Assembly (NCBI RefSeq): GCF_002128425.1 | Contig: NZ_NESS01000008.1 | Coordinates: 62,001 to 126,000 of the forward strand | Length of the DNA stretch: 64,000 nucleotides | Reading direction: 5' to 3' | DNA from: Gottfriedia acidiceleris | GTDB lineage: Bacteria > Bacillota > Bacilli > Bacillales > Bacillaceae_G | The notes under the pieces: generated by a model | The model's input: only the letters and a program-made list of their open reading frames with translations | Told to the model about the DNA's origin: nothing | The model's database searches: none | Program-made: the position numbers and the translations under genes | Shown here: positions 46,965-55,510 of the stretch, piece by piece | How positions within the stretch are numbered: position 1 is the first letter of the stretch | Layout: each line of letters starts with the position of its first letter

Positions 46965-48530
46965 TTGAAATTAAAATCTGGAATAAGTAAATTTTTTCTA
47001 GTACTGTTTTCTGCTGTCACAATCACAGGCTGTTCATCTAATCAAGAAGTAGGTACGAAAGCAAATGGACAAACTAATGATTCAAAAGGTGGAAGCACGC
47101 TAGTAATTGCTCGATTGTCAGATGCCGAAAATTTAGATCAGCAATTTATGTCTACAATAAATGCAGCGAGTGTTACTCATCATAAAATTTATGAAGGTCT
47201 AGTCCAGCGAGATAAAAATAACGAAATTCAACCAATGTTAGCAGAGTCATGGAATCAAATCAATGATACAACTTGGGAATTTAAACTACGACATGATGTG
47301 AAGTTTCATGATGGTACGCCATTTAATGCGGAAGCTGTAAAAAAGACATTTGATCGTTTATTAGATCCTAAAGTTGCTTCACCAAGAGCTGTTGTATTCA
47401 AAATGGTAAAAGAAGTAAAAGTAGTTGATGAATATACAGTTCAATTTATTTTAAGTGAGCCTTTCTCGCCACTTCTTTCAATTCTAGCAAACCATGAAGG
47501 TGGAATTATAAGTCCTAAAACAATTGATAAATATGGTAAAAATATTATACAAGAACCAAATGGAACAGGACCTTTTAAATTTAAATCATGGTCCCCAGGC
47601 CAGGAAATTACATTAGTTAAAAATGAGGACTACTGGGGTAAAAAACCAAAGATCGACAAGGTTGAGTTCAAGGTTGTTCCAGAAGACTCAACAAGAATTT
47701 CAATGATTGAAACAGGAGAAGCTCAAATTGCAGAACCACTTCCAGTAGCAGTTATGAATCAAGTTGAATCATCCTCGGCTATGGAAGTGTACAGAAGTGA
47801 AGGTTACGGTACAGAGTATATCGGATTCAATGTAACAAAAAAACCGTTTAATGACGTACGTGTTCGTAAAGCTATCGCTCATGCAGTTGAAATGGATTCA
47901 ATTATAAAAGGTGTATTTAACAATGTCGGTAAAAAAGCGAATTCAGCAATGGGCTCAAAAGTATTCGGATACGATGAGCAACTAAAAGCATACAATTACA
48001 ATTTAAAAGAAGCTAAGAAACTATTAACAGAAGCTGGTTATCCAGATGGATTTGATGCAACAATCCTAACGATGGATAGTAAAGAAAGAGTAAATTTAGC
48101 AGAAGTAATTCAATCGCAATTAAAAGGAATTGGCATTAATTTAAAAGTACAAGTGATGGAATACGGTTCATTCGTTGAAAAAGTTAATAAAGGTCAATCA
48201 GAAATGTTTATTATTAGCTGGAGAAACGCAACAGGAGATGCTGATTACAATCAGTACAACTTATTCCACTCAGACTCACGAGGAGCTGCTGGAAATACAT
48301 TCTTCTATAGCAATCCAAAAGTTGATGAATTAATTAATGCTGGAAGAAAAGAAAAAGACGAAGCAAAACGTAAAGAAATATACGCTAATGCACAAGAAAT
48401 TGAAATGGATGATTCACCTTATATTCCTGTAAGAGTAATTGAAAATGTCGCTGCAATCTCAAAAAATGTAAAAGGCTTCTCAATCAGCCCTTCAGGATAT
48501 TTAGAGATTAACGATGTGACGATTAAATAA
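46965..48530 (+). CDS. Solute-binding lipoprotein 2 (SBP_bac_5)
   Basis: Paralogue of binding protein 1, 521 residues, with lipobox TITGC (C23). The TTG at 46965 is the chosen start: GGGAGG lies eight bases upstream, while the TTG at 46959 is too close to it. Marks: WEFKLRHDVKFHDGTPFNAEAV and NEDYWGKKPKIDKVEFKVV. No permease or ATPase genes are next to it, so it probably shares the importer at 38114-41973, giving that importer a second substrate range. It has its own promoter with the shared activator sites. Confidence 0.9.
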   Translation: MKLKSGISKFFLVLFSAVTITGCSSNQEVGTKANGQTNDSKGGSTLVIARLSDAENLDQQFMSTINAASVTHHKIYEGLVQRDKNNEIQPMLAESWNQINDTTWEFKLRHDVKFHDGTPFNAEAVKKTFDRLLDPKVASPRAVVFKMVKEVKVVDEYTVQFILSEPFSPLLSILANHEGGIISPKTIDKYGKNIIQEPNGTGPFKFKSWSPGQEITLVKNEDYWGKKPKIDKVEFKVVPEDSTRISMIETGEAQIAEPLPVAVMNQVESSSAMEVYRSEGYGTEYIGFNVTKKPFNDVRVRKAIAHAVEMDSIIKGVFNNVGKKANSAMGSKVFGYDEQLKAYNYNLKEAKKLLTEAGYPDGFDATILTMDSKERVNLAEVIQSQLKGIGINLKVQVMEYGSFVEKVNKGQSEMFIISWRNATGDADYNQYNLFHSDSRGAAGNTFFYSNPKVDELINAGRKEKDEAKRKEIYANAQEIEMDDSPYIPVRVIENVAAISKNVKGFSISPSGYLEINDVTIK

Positions 48531-48542
48531 TCTAATTTTTCT

Positions 48543-48584
48543 GCAAGGGGAGGTTCACCCTGATTTAGGGGTGAACTTTCTTGC
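48543..48584 (+). terminator. Hairpin after binding protein 2
   Basis: GTTCACCC (48553-48560) pairs with GGGTGAAC (48568-48575), followed by TTTCTTG, a weak U-run. Confidence 0.55.
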
Positions 48585-48600
48585 GTGTAGAAATGAAACA

Positions 48601-48722
48601 ATAACTTACTCATAAAGGGTTCATAAGTAAGTAAAAACAGCAAAAGAGTGAAGATAACTTACTTTTAACAGGTTCATGAGTAAGTAAAACAGCAAAAAAG
48701 TGAAGATAACTTACTCAGAAGA
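48601..48722 (+). repeat. Tandem 52-53-base repeat
   Basis: Unit 1 is 48601-48653, unit 2 is 48654-48705, and a partial unit runs from 48706. Each begins ATAACTTACT, has GGTTCAT-AGTAAGTAAAA-CAGCAAAA and ends GTGAAG. Within a unit ACTTAC and GTAAGT can pair. No coding potential. Confidence 0.75.
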
Positions 48723-48724
48723 GT

Positions 48725-48780
48725 AGGAGGCTCAAGAATCTCGCGCCATGGAAAGTGAGCACCTTGTAGTGGAAATTAAA
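48725..48780 (+). repeat. Dispersed intergenic repeat, copy 2
   Basis: Reads AGGAGGCTCAAGAATCTCGC, then CCATGGAAAGTGAG and TTGTAGTGGAAAT, close to copy 1 at 5641-5694. It directly follows the tandem repeat. Confidence 0.65.
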
Positions 48781-48838
48781 ACGCATACTTATTTAACAAC
48801 AACACTTCAAAATGGTTTAGATCAATTGACTACAATAA

Positions 48839-48901
48839 GTAAAAATAACTTAAAAATACGTAAACATACTAAAATCAAAATATTTCAATCAGACTTATAA
48901 T
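48839..48901 (+). promoter_or_regulatory. Phased activator site and -10 for the amidohydrolase triplet
   Basis: Half-sites GTAAAAAT (48839-48846) and GTAAACAT (48860-48867) are 21 bp apart; 28 bases later comes TATAAT (48896-48901). The -35 position (AATCAA) is not a consensus match. Confidence 0.7.
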
Positions 48902-48944
48902 TAAATAGAATTAAAATTTAATGTTGGATGGAAGGGTGAGTATA

Positions 48945-50192
48945 TTGTCAAAATCGTATTGGTTAACAAATGTGAGTCTGGAAAATGGTTTTACTTATAA
49001 TGACAATGAAGTAATTAACGGAACTGCAACTGGAAAGTACAATGTTAAAATTGAAAATGGAAAAATTGCTTCTATCGAATTAGTTAGTGATTTAATTACT
49101 GATCAATTGCCACAATATGATGTGCAAGGCCTTCTAATGGTTCCTTCATTTAAAGAGATGCATATTCATATTGATAAAACTTATTATGGTGGACCATGGA
49201 AAGCGTGTATGCCAGCAACGAATGGTGTAAAAACACGTATTGAAGAAGAACAAATTTTATTACCAAAATTATTGCCAACTGCTAAAGAAAGAGCAGAAAA
49301 AATGCTAGATCTATTATTAAGTTATGGTGCGACTCATATTCGTACACATTGTAATATTGATCCAGTTATCGGATTAAAAAACTTAGAAGCAACTTTGCAA
49401 GCTTTAGAAGGATATAAAGATAAATTAACACATGAAATTGTTGCATTCCCCCAACATGGACTTTTAAGAAGTCATTCTGTCGAACTAGTAAGAGAAGCAA
49501 TGAAATATGGAGCAAATCTAGTAGGTGGAGTTGATCCAGCTTCAATCGATGAAAATATCGAACGTTCACTTGAGACGATTATGGATATAGCAGTTGAATC
49601 AAATTCTGATATCGATGTTCATTTACATGATCCAGATCATCTTGGATTATTTACAATGCAAAGATTAGCAACATTAACTGAAAAAGCAGGTTGGCAAGGA
49701 AGAGTAACAGTGAGTCATGCAAGTGGTTTAGCAGATCTTTCTGTTCCAGAAGCTACTGCAATTGCTGAGAGATTTGCTGAATTAGGAATTTCAATTACCT
49801 CTACCGTTCCAATTTTTAGAACAATTCCAATTCCTTTACTAAGTGAAAAAGGTGTAAAAGTCGAATTAGGAAATGACAGCATTACAGATCATTGGTCTCC
49901 ATTTGGAATAGGGGATAACCTTGAGAAAGTTGGACGACTTGCTGAACGATTTAGATTTATTGAAGAAAAAACACTTGCTAATAGTCTTGGATTTATTACA
50001 GGCGGAGTAACTCCTTTAAATAATGAAGGTGAAAGAGCATGGCCAAATGTAGGAGATGAAGCAAATATTGTACTTGTAGAAGCTACTTGCACAGCAGAAG
50101 CAGTTGCGAGAAGAGCAAAACGAGCTGCGGTTATTTTTAAAGGTAATGTTGTAAGTGGTTCAATTTCAAATCTTGAATCAACAACAGTTTAA
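48945..50192 (+). CDS. Amidohydrolase 3, cytosine-deaminase-like (triplet gene A)
   Basis: A 415-residue amidohydrolase of the CodA-like branch. Metal and active-site positions: H73 and H75 (EMHIHIDKT), Q170 in AFPQHG, H226 in DVHLHD, H258 in VSHAS and D311 in GND. In E. coli cytosine deaminase the H is followed by a catalytic Glu (HCDE); here the same place is D229, so the proton shuttle is changed. The TTG at 48945 is chosen: AAGGGTGA is five bases upstream, and the paralogues start at the same point (xSYWLxNV). First of three tandem paralogues. Confidence 0.85.
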   Translation: MSKSYWLTNVSLENGFTYNDNEVINGTATGKYNVKIENGKIASIELVSDLITDQLPQYDVQGLLMVPSFKEMHIHIDKTYYGGPWKACMPATNGVKTRIEEEQILLPKLLPTAKERAEKMLDLLLSYGATHIRTHCNIDPVIGLKNLEATLQALEGYKDKLTHEIVAFPQHGLLRSHSVELVREAMKYGANLVGGVDPASIDENIERSLETIMDIAVESNSDIDVHLHDPDHLGLFTMQRLATLTEKAGWQGRVTVSHASGLADLSVPEATAIAERFAELGISITSTVPIFRTIPIPLLSEKGVKVELGNDSITDHWSPFGIGDNLEKVGRLAERFRFIEEKTLANSLGFITGGVTPLNNEGERAWPNVGDEANIVLVEATCTAEAVARRAKRAAVIFKGNVVSGSISNLESTTV

Positions 50193-50211
50193 GTTAAAGA
50201 GAGTGATTTAG

Positions 50212-51453
50212 ATGAATCAATCATATTGGCTTAAGAATGTAAAACTTGATAGCGGATTTGTATTTGAAAATGGAAGAATTGAAAGTACTGAGACTACACT
50301 TTACAATTTACTAATTAACGATGGGAAAATTGAACAATTACAATTGGCTGATTTTCCATTACAAACAGATTTACCAGTTCAGGATGCGAAAAGTTTACTT
50401 GCTTTACCTGCTTTCAAAGAAATGCATAATCATTTGGATAAGACTTATCTTGGACTTCCATGGAAGGCTTGTATTCCTGCTGCTAATCTAGTAGAGAGAT
50501 TAAATTTGGAAGCGGCCGAACTTGCTGAACTAGCTGAAACAGGTCAACATCGTGCTGAACAAATGCTTCATTTATTATTAAAAGGCGGCGCAACCCATGT
50601 TCGAACACATGTAAATATTGATCCGTATATTGGACTTAAAAATTTAGAAGAAATTCAAAATGCACTTTATACGTATAAAGGTAAAATGACCCACGAAATT
50701 GTTGCCTTTCCTCAGCATGGATTACTTCGCACAAATAGCAAATCATTTATGAAGACAGCGATGAGAGAGGGAGCAACAATCGTCGGAGGATTAGATCCTG
50801 GTGGTATTGATCAAAATATTGAACTTTCATTATTTGAAATGGTTGATCTAGCAGTACAGTTTGATGCTGATATAGATATTCATATTCATGACCCAGGCCA
50901 TCTTGGTTTTTATACAATACAAAAACTAGTTTCATTTATTGAACAAGCTGGTTGGTATAATCGCGTAGCAGTAAGCCACGCATTTGCACTTGGTGATGTA
51001 CCGAAAGATGAATCAGTAGAAATGGCTAGCAAACTAGCAAGCCTAGGAGTATCGATTATGTCGACTGTTCCGATTAACAGAGTAATGCCTCCTGTTGATT
51101 TACTACATTCAAAAGGTGTACATGTTGCTCTAGGCTGTGATGGTTTCTATGATTCTTGGTCTCCACATGGAACAGGCGATATGTTAGAAAAAGCAGGAAG
51201 ATTAGCTGAGAGATACAATTGGAAAGATGAATACGGGCTATCTCAAACATTGCAATTTATAACTGGTGGTATAAAGACTCTTGATGAAGAAGGAAACCTG
51301 TTATGGCCAAAGGTTGGGGATGAAGCAAGTATGGTTTTAGTAGATGCATCATGTTCTGCAGAGGCTGTTGCAAGACGCGCAAAACGTACTGCTGTAATGA
51401 ATAATGGAAATATTGTTTATGGTGGACTGAATTACGAATCAGCTTTGAAGTAA
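50212..51453 (+). CDS. Amidohydrolase 4, cytosine-deaminase-like (triplet gene B)
   Basis: Paralogue of the previous gene, 413 residues, 19 bases after it. It keeps EMHNHLDKT (HxH), AFPQHG, DIHIHD, VSHAFALGD and GCDGFYDSW. It shares the Asp in place of the catalytic Glu. AGAGAGTG lies before the ATG, a modest ribosome site. Differences around the barrel loops (ACIPAANLV against ACMPATNGV) suggest different substrates. Confidence 0.85.
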   Translation: MNQSYWLKNVKLDSGFVFENGRIESTETTLYNLLINDGKIEQLQLADFPLQTDLPVQDAKSLLALPAFKEMHNHLDKTYLGLPWKACIPAANLVERLNLEAAELAELAETGQHRAEQMLHLLLKGGATHVRTHVNIDPYIGLKNLEEIQNALYTYKGKMTHEIVAFPQHGLLRTNSKSFMKTAMREGATIVGGLDPGGIDQNIELSLFEMVDLAVQFDADIDIHIHDPGHLGFYTIQKLVSFIEQAGWYNRVAVSHAFALGDVPKDESVEMASKLASLGVSIMSTVPINRVMPPVDLLHSKGVHVALGCDGFYDSWSPHGTGDMLEKAGRLAERYNWKDEYGLSQTLQFITGGIKTLDEEGNLLWPKVGDEASMVLVDASCSAEAVARRAKRTAVMNNGNIVYGGLNYESALK

Positions 51454-51486
51454 AGTGACAATTGAATACAAGAAGGGGTGAAATTC

Positions 51487-52731
51487 ATGAAATCTAGCTA
51501 TTGGTTAAAAAATGCTCGATTAGAAATTGGTTTTGAAAAAGAAAACGGAAAAGTGATCGGTACTGCTACTGAATTATTTCATCTATTTATTGAAAATGGA
51601 AAGATCACTCGAATAACAAAAGACGAAACGGATATTACTAGTGAATTTACAGTTCAAGATGCAGACGGATTACTTGTTTTACCTTCTTTTATTGAAAAGC
51701 ATGTACATCTTGATAAAACATTAATGGGAGATGTATGGAGAGCTTGTACTCCAACTTCTAGTGTAATTGAACGATTTGAGAATGAAAAAATGGTTTTACC
51801 AACAATTGCTTCAAGTACGAAGGAGCGGGCAGAAGCTTTACTTGAAATCCTTTTAGCTTCAGGATCTACACATGTGAGAACGCATGTTGATATTTACCCA
51901 GAGGTTGGAATAAGAAATTTAGAGCAAGTTGAACAAGCATTAAGTAATTATTCGAACCGACTTAGTTCCGAAGTTGTTGCATTTGCTCAGCATGGATTAT
52001 TAAGATCAAATGCTTCCAATTATGTTAGAGAAGCCTTAAGAAATGGGGCAGGAATTGTTGGCTCAGTTGATCCTGCTATTGTAGATCAAAATATTGAAGA
52101 ATCATTATATCAACTTTATAATTTAGCGGTTGAAGCTGATGCAGATATTGATATACATTTACACGATCCAGGTCATCTAGGCACTTTTACGATGAAGCGT
52201 ATAGTGGAATTTACTAAGCAAGCAGGCTGGGAAGGAAGAGTAGCAATCAGTCATGCATTTGGCATAGGAGATGTCCCAAGGGAAGAAGCGTTTGATCTTG
52301 CAAACAGTTTTAGAGACGCAGGAATTTCAATTGTCACAAGTGTTCCGATTAATAGACAAATGCCTCCTGTTGAATTATTAAATGAACGTGGTGTCGAGGT
52401 AGCAGTAGGTAATGATAATATTTTTGATGTTTGGTCTCCACTCGGAACAGGCGATATTCTTGAAAGAGCGGGAAGACTAGCTGAACGCTTTAGATGGATT
52501 GATGAAGTATCTTTAGCACAAACATTAAAATATATTACAGGTGGAAAAACGCCATTAGATACTGATGGAAACCAAGTATGGCCAAAAATAGGAGATTTGG
52601 CAAATCTAGTATTAGTAGAAGCGAGCTGTTCAGCAGAAGCTGTTGCTAGACGCGCAAATCGTAAAGCTGTTATTTATAACGGGAAGATCGTTAGTGGTTC
52701 TTTAAGTGAAGAAAGATTGATTCGTAAATAA
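51487..52731 (+). CDS. Amidohydrolase 5, cytosine-deaminase-like (triplet gene C)
   Basis: Third paralogue, 414 residues, 33 bases after the second. The start at 51487 has AAGGGGTG six bases upstream and lines up with its paralogues. Motifs are EKHVHLDKT, AFAQHG (Pro of FPQ changed to Ala), DIHLHD, ISHAFGIGD and GNDNIFDVWSP. It is the most diverged of the three at the FPQ motif. Last gene of the unit. Confidence 0.85.
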   Translation: MKSSYWLKNARLEIGFEKENGKVIGTATELFHLFIENGKITRITKDETDITSEFTVQDADGLLVLPSFIEKHVHLDKTLMGDVWRACTPTSSVIERFENEKMVLPTIASSTKERAEALLEILLASGSTHVRTHVDIYPEVGIRNLEQVEQALSNYSNRLSSEVVAFAQHGLLRSNASNYVREALRNGAGIVGSVDPAIVDQNIEESLYQLYNLAVEADADIDIHLHDPGHLGTFTMKRIVEFTKQAGWEGRVAISHAFGIGDVPREEAFDLANSFRDAGISIVTSVPINRQMPPVELLNERGVEVAVGNDNIFDVWSPLGTGDILERAGRLAERFRWIDEVSLAQTLKYITGGKTPLDTDGNQVWPKIGDLANLVLVEASCSAEAVARRANRKAVIYNGKIVSGSLSEERLIRK

Positions 52732-52751
52732 AGAGAGCAATTAGAAAGAAT

Positions 52752-52864
52752 AGGATAGAAAAATGATAAGTGGGCTTTGCGCTAACCCACATAGCTAGTG
52801 CTAAAAGGATGCAAAAAAGCCTCCCCAAGGAAAATAAACATCCAAACTATAAACTACCTATCCT
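52752..52864 (+). ncRNA. Candidate structured leader RNA, class unknown
   Basis: A closing stem AGGATAG (52752-52758)/CTATCCT (52858-52864) encloses three local stems: GTGGG/CCCAC (52770-52774 with 52786-52790), TAGC/GCTA (52792-52803) and GGATG/CATCC (52807-52811 with 52839-52843), the last with an inner CCT/AGG. A terminator follows 50 bases later. This multibranch-plus-terminator layout is what a riboswitch looks like, but I recognise no known class, and the stems are short. Confidence 0.35.
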
Positions 52865-52913
52865 GTCCGAAAAAGTAGGAACAAAGCTTTGGCAAAAGCC
52901 TAAATATTAGTAG

Positions 52914-52950
52914 AAAAAGGATCTCTAGAATTTTCTAGATTTCCTTTTTC
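52914..52950 (+). terminator. Terminator upstream of the EamA gene
   Basis: AAAAAGGA and TCCTTTTT close an inner CTCTAGAA/TTCTAGA stem. It ends either the amidohydrolase triplet or the leader RNA. Confidence 0.85.
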
Positions 52951-53087
52951 ATTTTTTCACATTAACGAAAGGATAAATTGGGAACTAGTTATTCGACGTC
53001 GTAGCCAATTTTAGAAATTAAGCTTCGCCTAAGGGGCTCGTCAGTCGACGAGTTTCATTAAAAAAATTCGAGAAAGCAGGCTGTAAA

Positions 53088-53993
53088 ATGTTTCGTTCTT
53101 ATCTATTATTACTTTTTTGTGTAATCTGTTGGGGAAGTAATTTTATTTTTGGATCAATACTAGTAAAAGAATTTCCACCAGTTTTATTGTCAGAGTTAAG
53201 ATTGTGCTTTATATTACTATTTATGGCTTTTTATGCATTAATGAAGAAAAAGTGGAAAAAGATTAAGACAAAAGATTGGTTTATGATTGTTTTACTAGGG
53301 TTAATTGGTACTTGTATGAATCAATGGTCATTTTATGCCGCTTTAGAAACAACCCATCCTACAACTTCTGCATTAATCCTTGCGCTTGCTCCTCTTACTA
53401 CATCTTTTTTAGCTTCAATATTTTTAAATGAAAGACTAACAAAAGGTTTTGTATTAGGTTCGATTATAGCTTTTATAGGTGTCTTTTTTGTGATTACAAA
53501 CGGACAAAAGCTTCAAATTACAATTGGCTTGATTTGGATTTTTCTAACTATGCTCACGTTTTCAATCTCAATTATTATGATTAAAAAGCTTACGGAAAGC
53601 TATGAATCCACCACAATCACACTTTACTCTAATTTTATAGGCTTTGGAGGATTATTACCGATTGCGCTTTTATCAGAAACAACTGAGTCGTTGAGTAAGG
53701 ATGCAATGCCTTGGATACTATTAATTGTGACAGCTATTGTTATGCATGGGATTTGTACTTTAATTTGGAATCATCAAATTAAAATTGTCGGAGCATCAAA
53801 AGCGGCTATGTTTCTTAACTTAGAACCTTTTGTTGCAATGCTAGTTGGATTGATTGTCTTAAAAAATGATATTACTGCATCACAATTTTTAGGTGGAGCA
53901 CTCATTATTATTGGTGTTTTTCTTTCAACTTCATTAAAATGGAGAAAGGCGATTAAAGACCCAATCTATATAAAAGAGACAAAGAATTTTTAA
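53088..53993 (+). CDS. EamA/DMT-family transporter
   Basis: A ten-helix membrane protein of 301 residues made of two EamA repeats: the first begins LLLFCVICWGSNFIFGSILVK (residues ~5-25 in part) and the second LTMLTFSISIIMIKKL. The ATTHPTTSALILALAPL segment and GGALIIIGVFLST are typical. Members export amino acids, purines and other metabolites; the substrate is unknown. It stands 19 bases before the NCS2 permease and is probably co-transcribed. Confidence 0.88.
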   Translation: MFRSYLLLLFCVICWGSNFIFGSILVKEFPPVLLSELRLCFILLFMAFYALMKKKWKKIKTKDWFMIVLLGLIGTCMNQWSFYAALETTHPTTSALILALAPLTTSFLASIFLNERLTKGFVLGSIIAFIGVFFVITNGQKLQITIGLIWIFLTMLTFSISIIMIKKLTESYESTTITLYSNFIGFGGLLPIALLSETTESLSKDAMPWILLIVTAIVMHGICTLIWNHQIKIVGASKAAMFLNLEPFVAMLVGLIVLKNDITASQFLGGALIIIGVFLSTSLKWRKAIKDPIYIKETKNF

Positions 53994-54012
53994 GCAAGAG
54001 GAGGAGGAAACT

Positions 54013-55308
54013 ATGAAAAACCTGAGAGTTTCTACTACTCTTTTTTCATCGGTTCAATGGCTATTTTTTATTTTTGCGAATACGATCGTAGTCCCTATCT
54101 CAATAGGAGCTGCATTTCATTTGCCTTCAGATGTTATTGAAAGTACGATCAGAAGTTCTCTGATTTTCACTGGTATTGCATCCGTTTTACAAGGATGGAT
54201 TGGTCATAAATACCCGGTCATGGAGGGTCATTCTGGTTTATTATGGGGAGTTATGCTGAATTTAGGATTATCAGCCTCTTCGTTTGGGTTAAGTTATACA
54301 GAAATTGGTGGAGGAATGGCAACAGGATTTATTGCAGCAGGTATTGTTACATTACTTTTATCTGCATTTAATTTGATTTCATTTCTTCAAAAAATCTTTA
54401 CCCCAATGGTTATGACGGTTTATTTATTTTTACTTTCATTTCAGCTTATATTTGTATTCTTTAAAGGAATGCTTGGAATTACGAATAAAGGTGAAATCAG
54501 TATATCAATCAGTATACTTTCTTTATGCATAGTATTATTTGTTAGCATTTTAAAATTAAAAGGTTCTCGTATAATTAGCAACTTTTCAATATTAATTGGC
54601 ATTATAGTAGGATGGTTATTCTACTCGATTTTATTTGGATCAGATGCAAAAGAAGTAGGGGCAGCAAGTGCTCATTTTTCTTTATTCCCTTTAGGAGCAC
54701 CAAATTTAGAAATAGGTATAATCGCGATCTCATTTTTTGCAGGAATTATGAATTTAAGTAATACATTTGCATCAATTAAAGCTGCTTCTGATTTGTTAAA
54801 AGAAGAAGCAAGTGAAAAGCAATATCGTTTTTCACTATTATTCACTGGCGGTTTTACAATTATTGCTGCACTATTTGGAATCGTTCCATACACTCCATTT
54901 ACATCATCACTTGGATTTTTACAAAGTACACAAATATATGAAAGAAAACCTTTCATTTATGGGGGAGCACTACTAGCTATAATTGGTGTACTTCCTCCAT
55001 TAATCTCATTTTTAGCAACTATGCCTGTAACAGTTGGAAATGCAGTATTATTTGTTGCATATCTTCAATTGTTTGGAACGGCTTTTAGTAGTACAAATGG
55101 AAAAGTATTTACTTCAGATACAATTTTTAGATTGGCAGCCCCAGTTTTAGTTGGTGTAAGCTTAATGAATATTGCACCTGGAACATTTGGTAATCTTCCA
55201 ACGATTGTTCAACCATTTTTAACAAATGGACTGATTATGGGAGTAATTCTTTCAATATTATTAGAGAAATCGATTAACTGGAATCAGTTTGAGAAGGTAA
55301 AAGGATAA
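54013..55308 (+). CDS. NCS2-family nucleobase permease
   Basis: A 431-residue symporter of the uracil/xanthine (NCS2/NAT) family with ~14 helices. Marks: FANTIVVPISIGAAF in helix 1, YPVMEGHSGLLWG, in which relatives have Gly-His/Ser in helix 3, and PYTPFTSSLGFLQSTQIYERKP, which corresponds to the region before the NAT motif. GAGGAGGAGG precedes the ATG. It suggests that a purine- or pyrimidine-like compound is handled by this region. Followed by a terminator. Confidence 0.85.
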   Translation: MKNLRVSTTLFSSVQWLFFIFANTIVVPISIGAAFHLPSDVIESTIRSSLIFTGIASVLQGWIGHKYPVMEGHSGLLWGVMLNLGLSASSFGLSYTEIGGGMATGFIAAGIVTLLLSAFNLISFLQKIFTPMVMTVYLFLLSFQLIFVFFKGMLGITNKGEISISISILSLCIVLFVSILKLKGSRIISNFSILIGIIVGWLFYSILFGSDAKEVGAASAHFSLFPLGAPNLEIGIIAISFFAGIMNLSNTFASIKAASDLLKEEASEKQYRFSLLFTGGFTIIAALFGIVPYTPFTSSLGFLQSTQIYERKPFIYGGALLAIIGVLPPLISFLATMPVTVGNAVLFVAYLQLFGTAFSSTNGKVFTSDTIFRLAAPVLVGVSLMNIAPGTFGNLPTIVQPFLTNGLIMGVILSILLEKSINWNQFEKVKG

Positions 55309-55309
55309 A

Positions 55310-55348
55310 AAAATGGCTCGGGGAAAATATACCCGAGCCTATTTAAAT
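55310..55348 (+). terminator. Terminator of the NCS2 permease
   Basis: GGCTCGGG pairs with CCCGAGCC around a nine-base A/T loop, then TATTT. Confidence 0.8.
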
Positions 55349-55510
55349 GCGGTTCTTACTTCTAATCGCAATTACATTAAACTGTTAAAATATATACTCT
55401 TATGCACCCATTTGATAGTTGAACAAAAGATAGGCTGATTTTAAATGGATAGAAAATCGAAGACGTTAGTTATTCACGTACCTGATTCTTGATGGTTTCA
55501 CTTCTAAAAT

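Larger units (their letters stand above)
52732..53087 (+). other. Gap upstream of the EamA gene
   Basis: No ORF is supported. It contains a candidate structured RNA (52752-52864), an intrinsic terminator (52914-52950) and a short perfect hairpin CTCGTC-AGTC-GACGAG (53037-53052). Confidence 0.6.
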
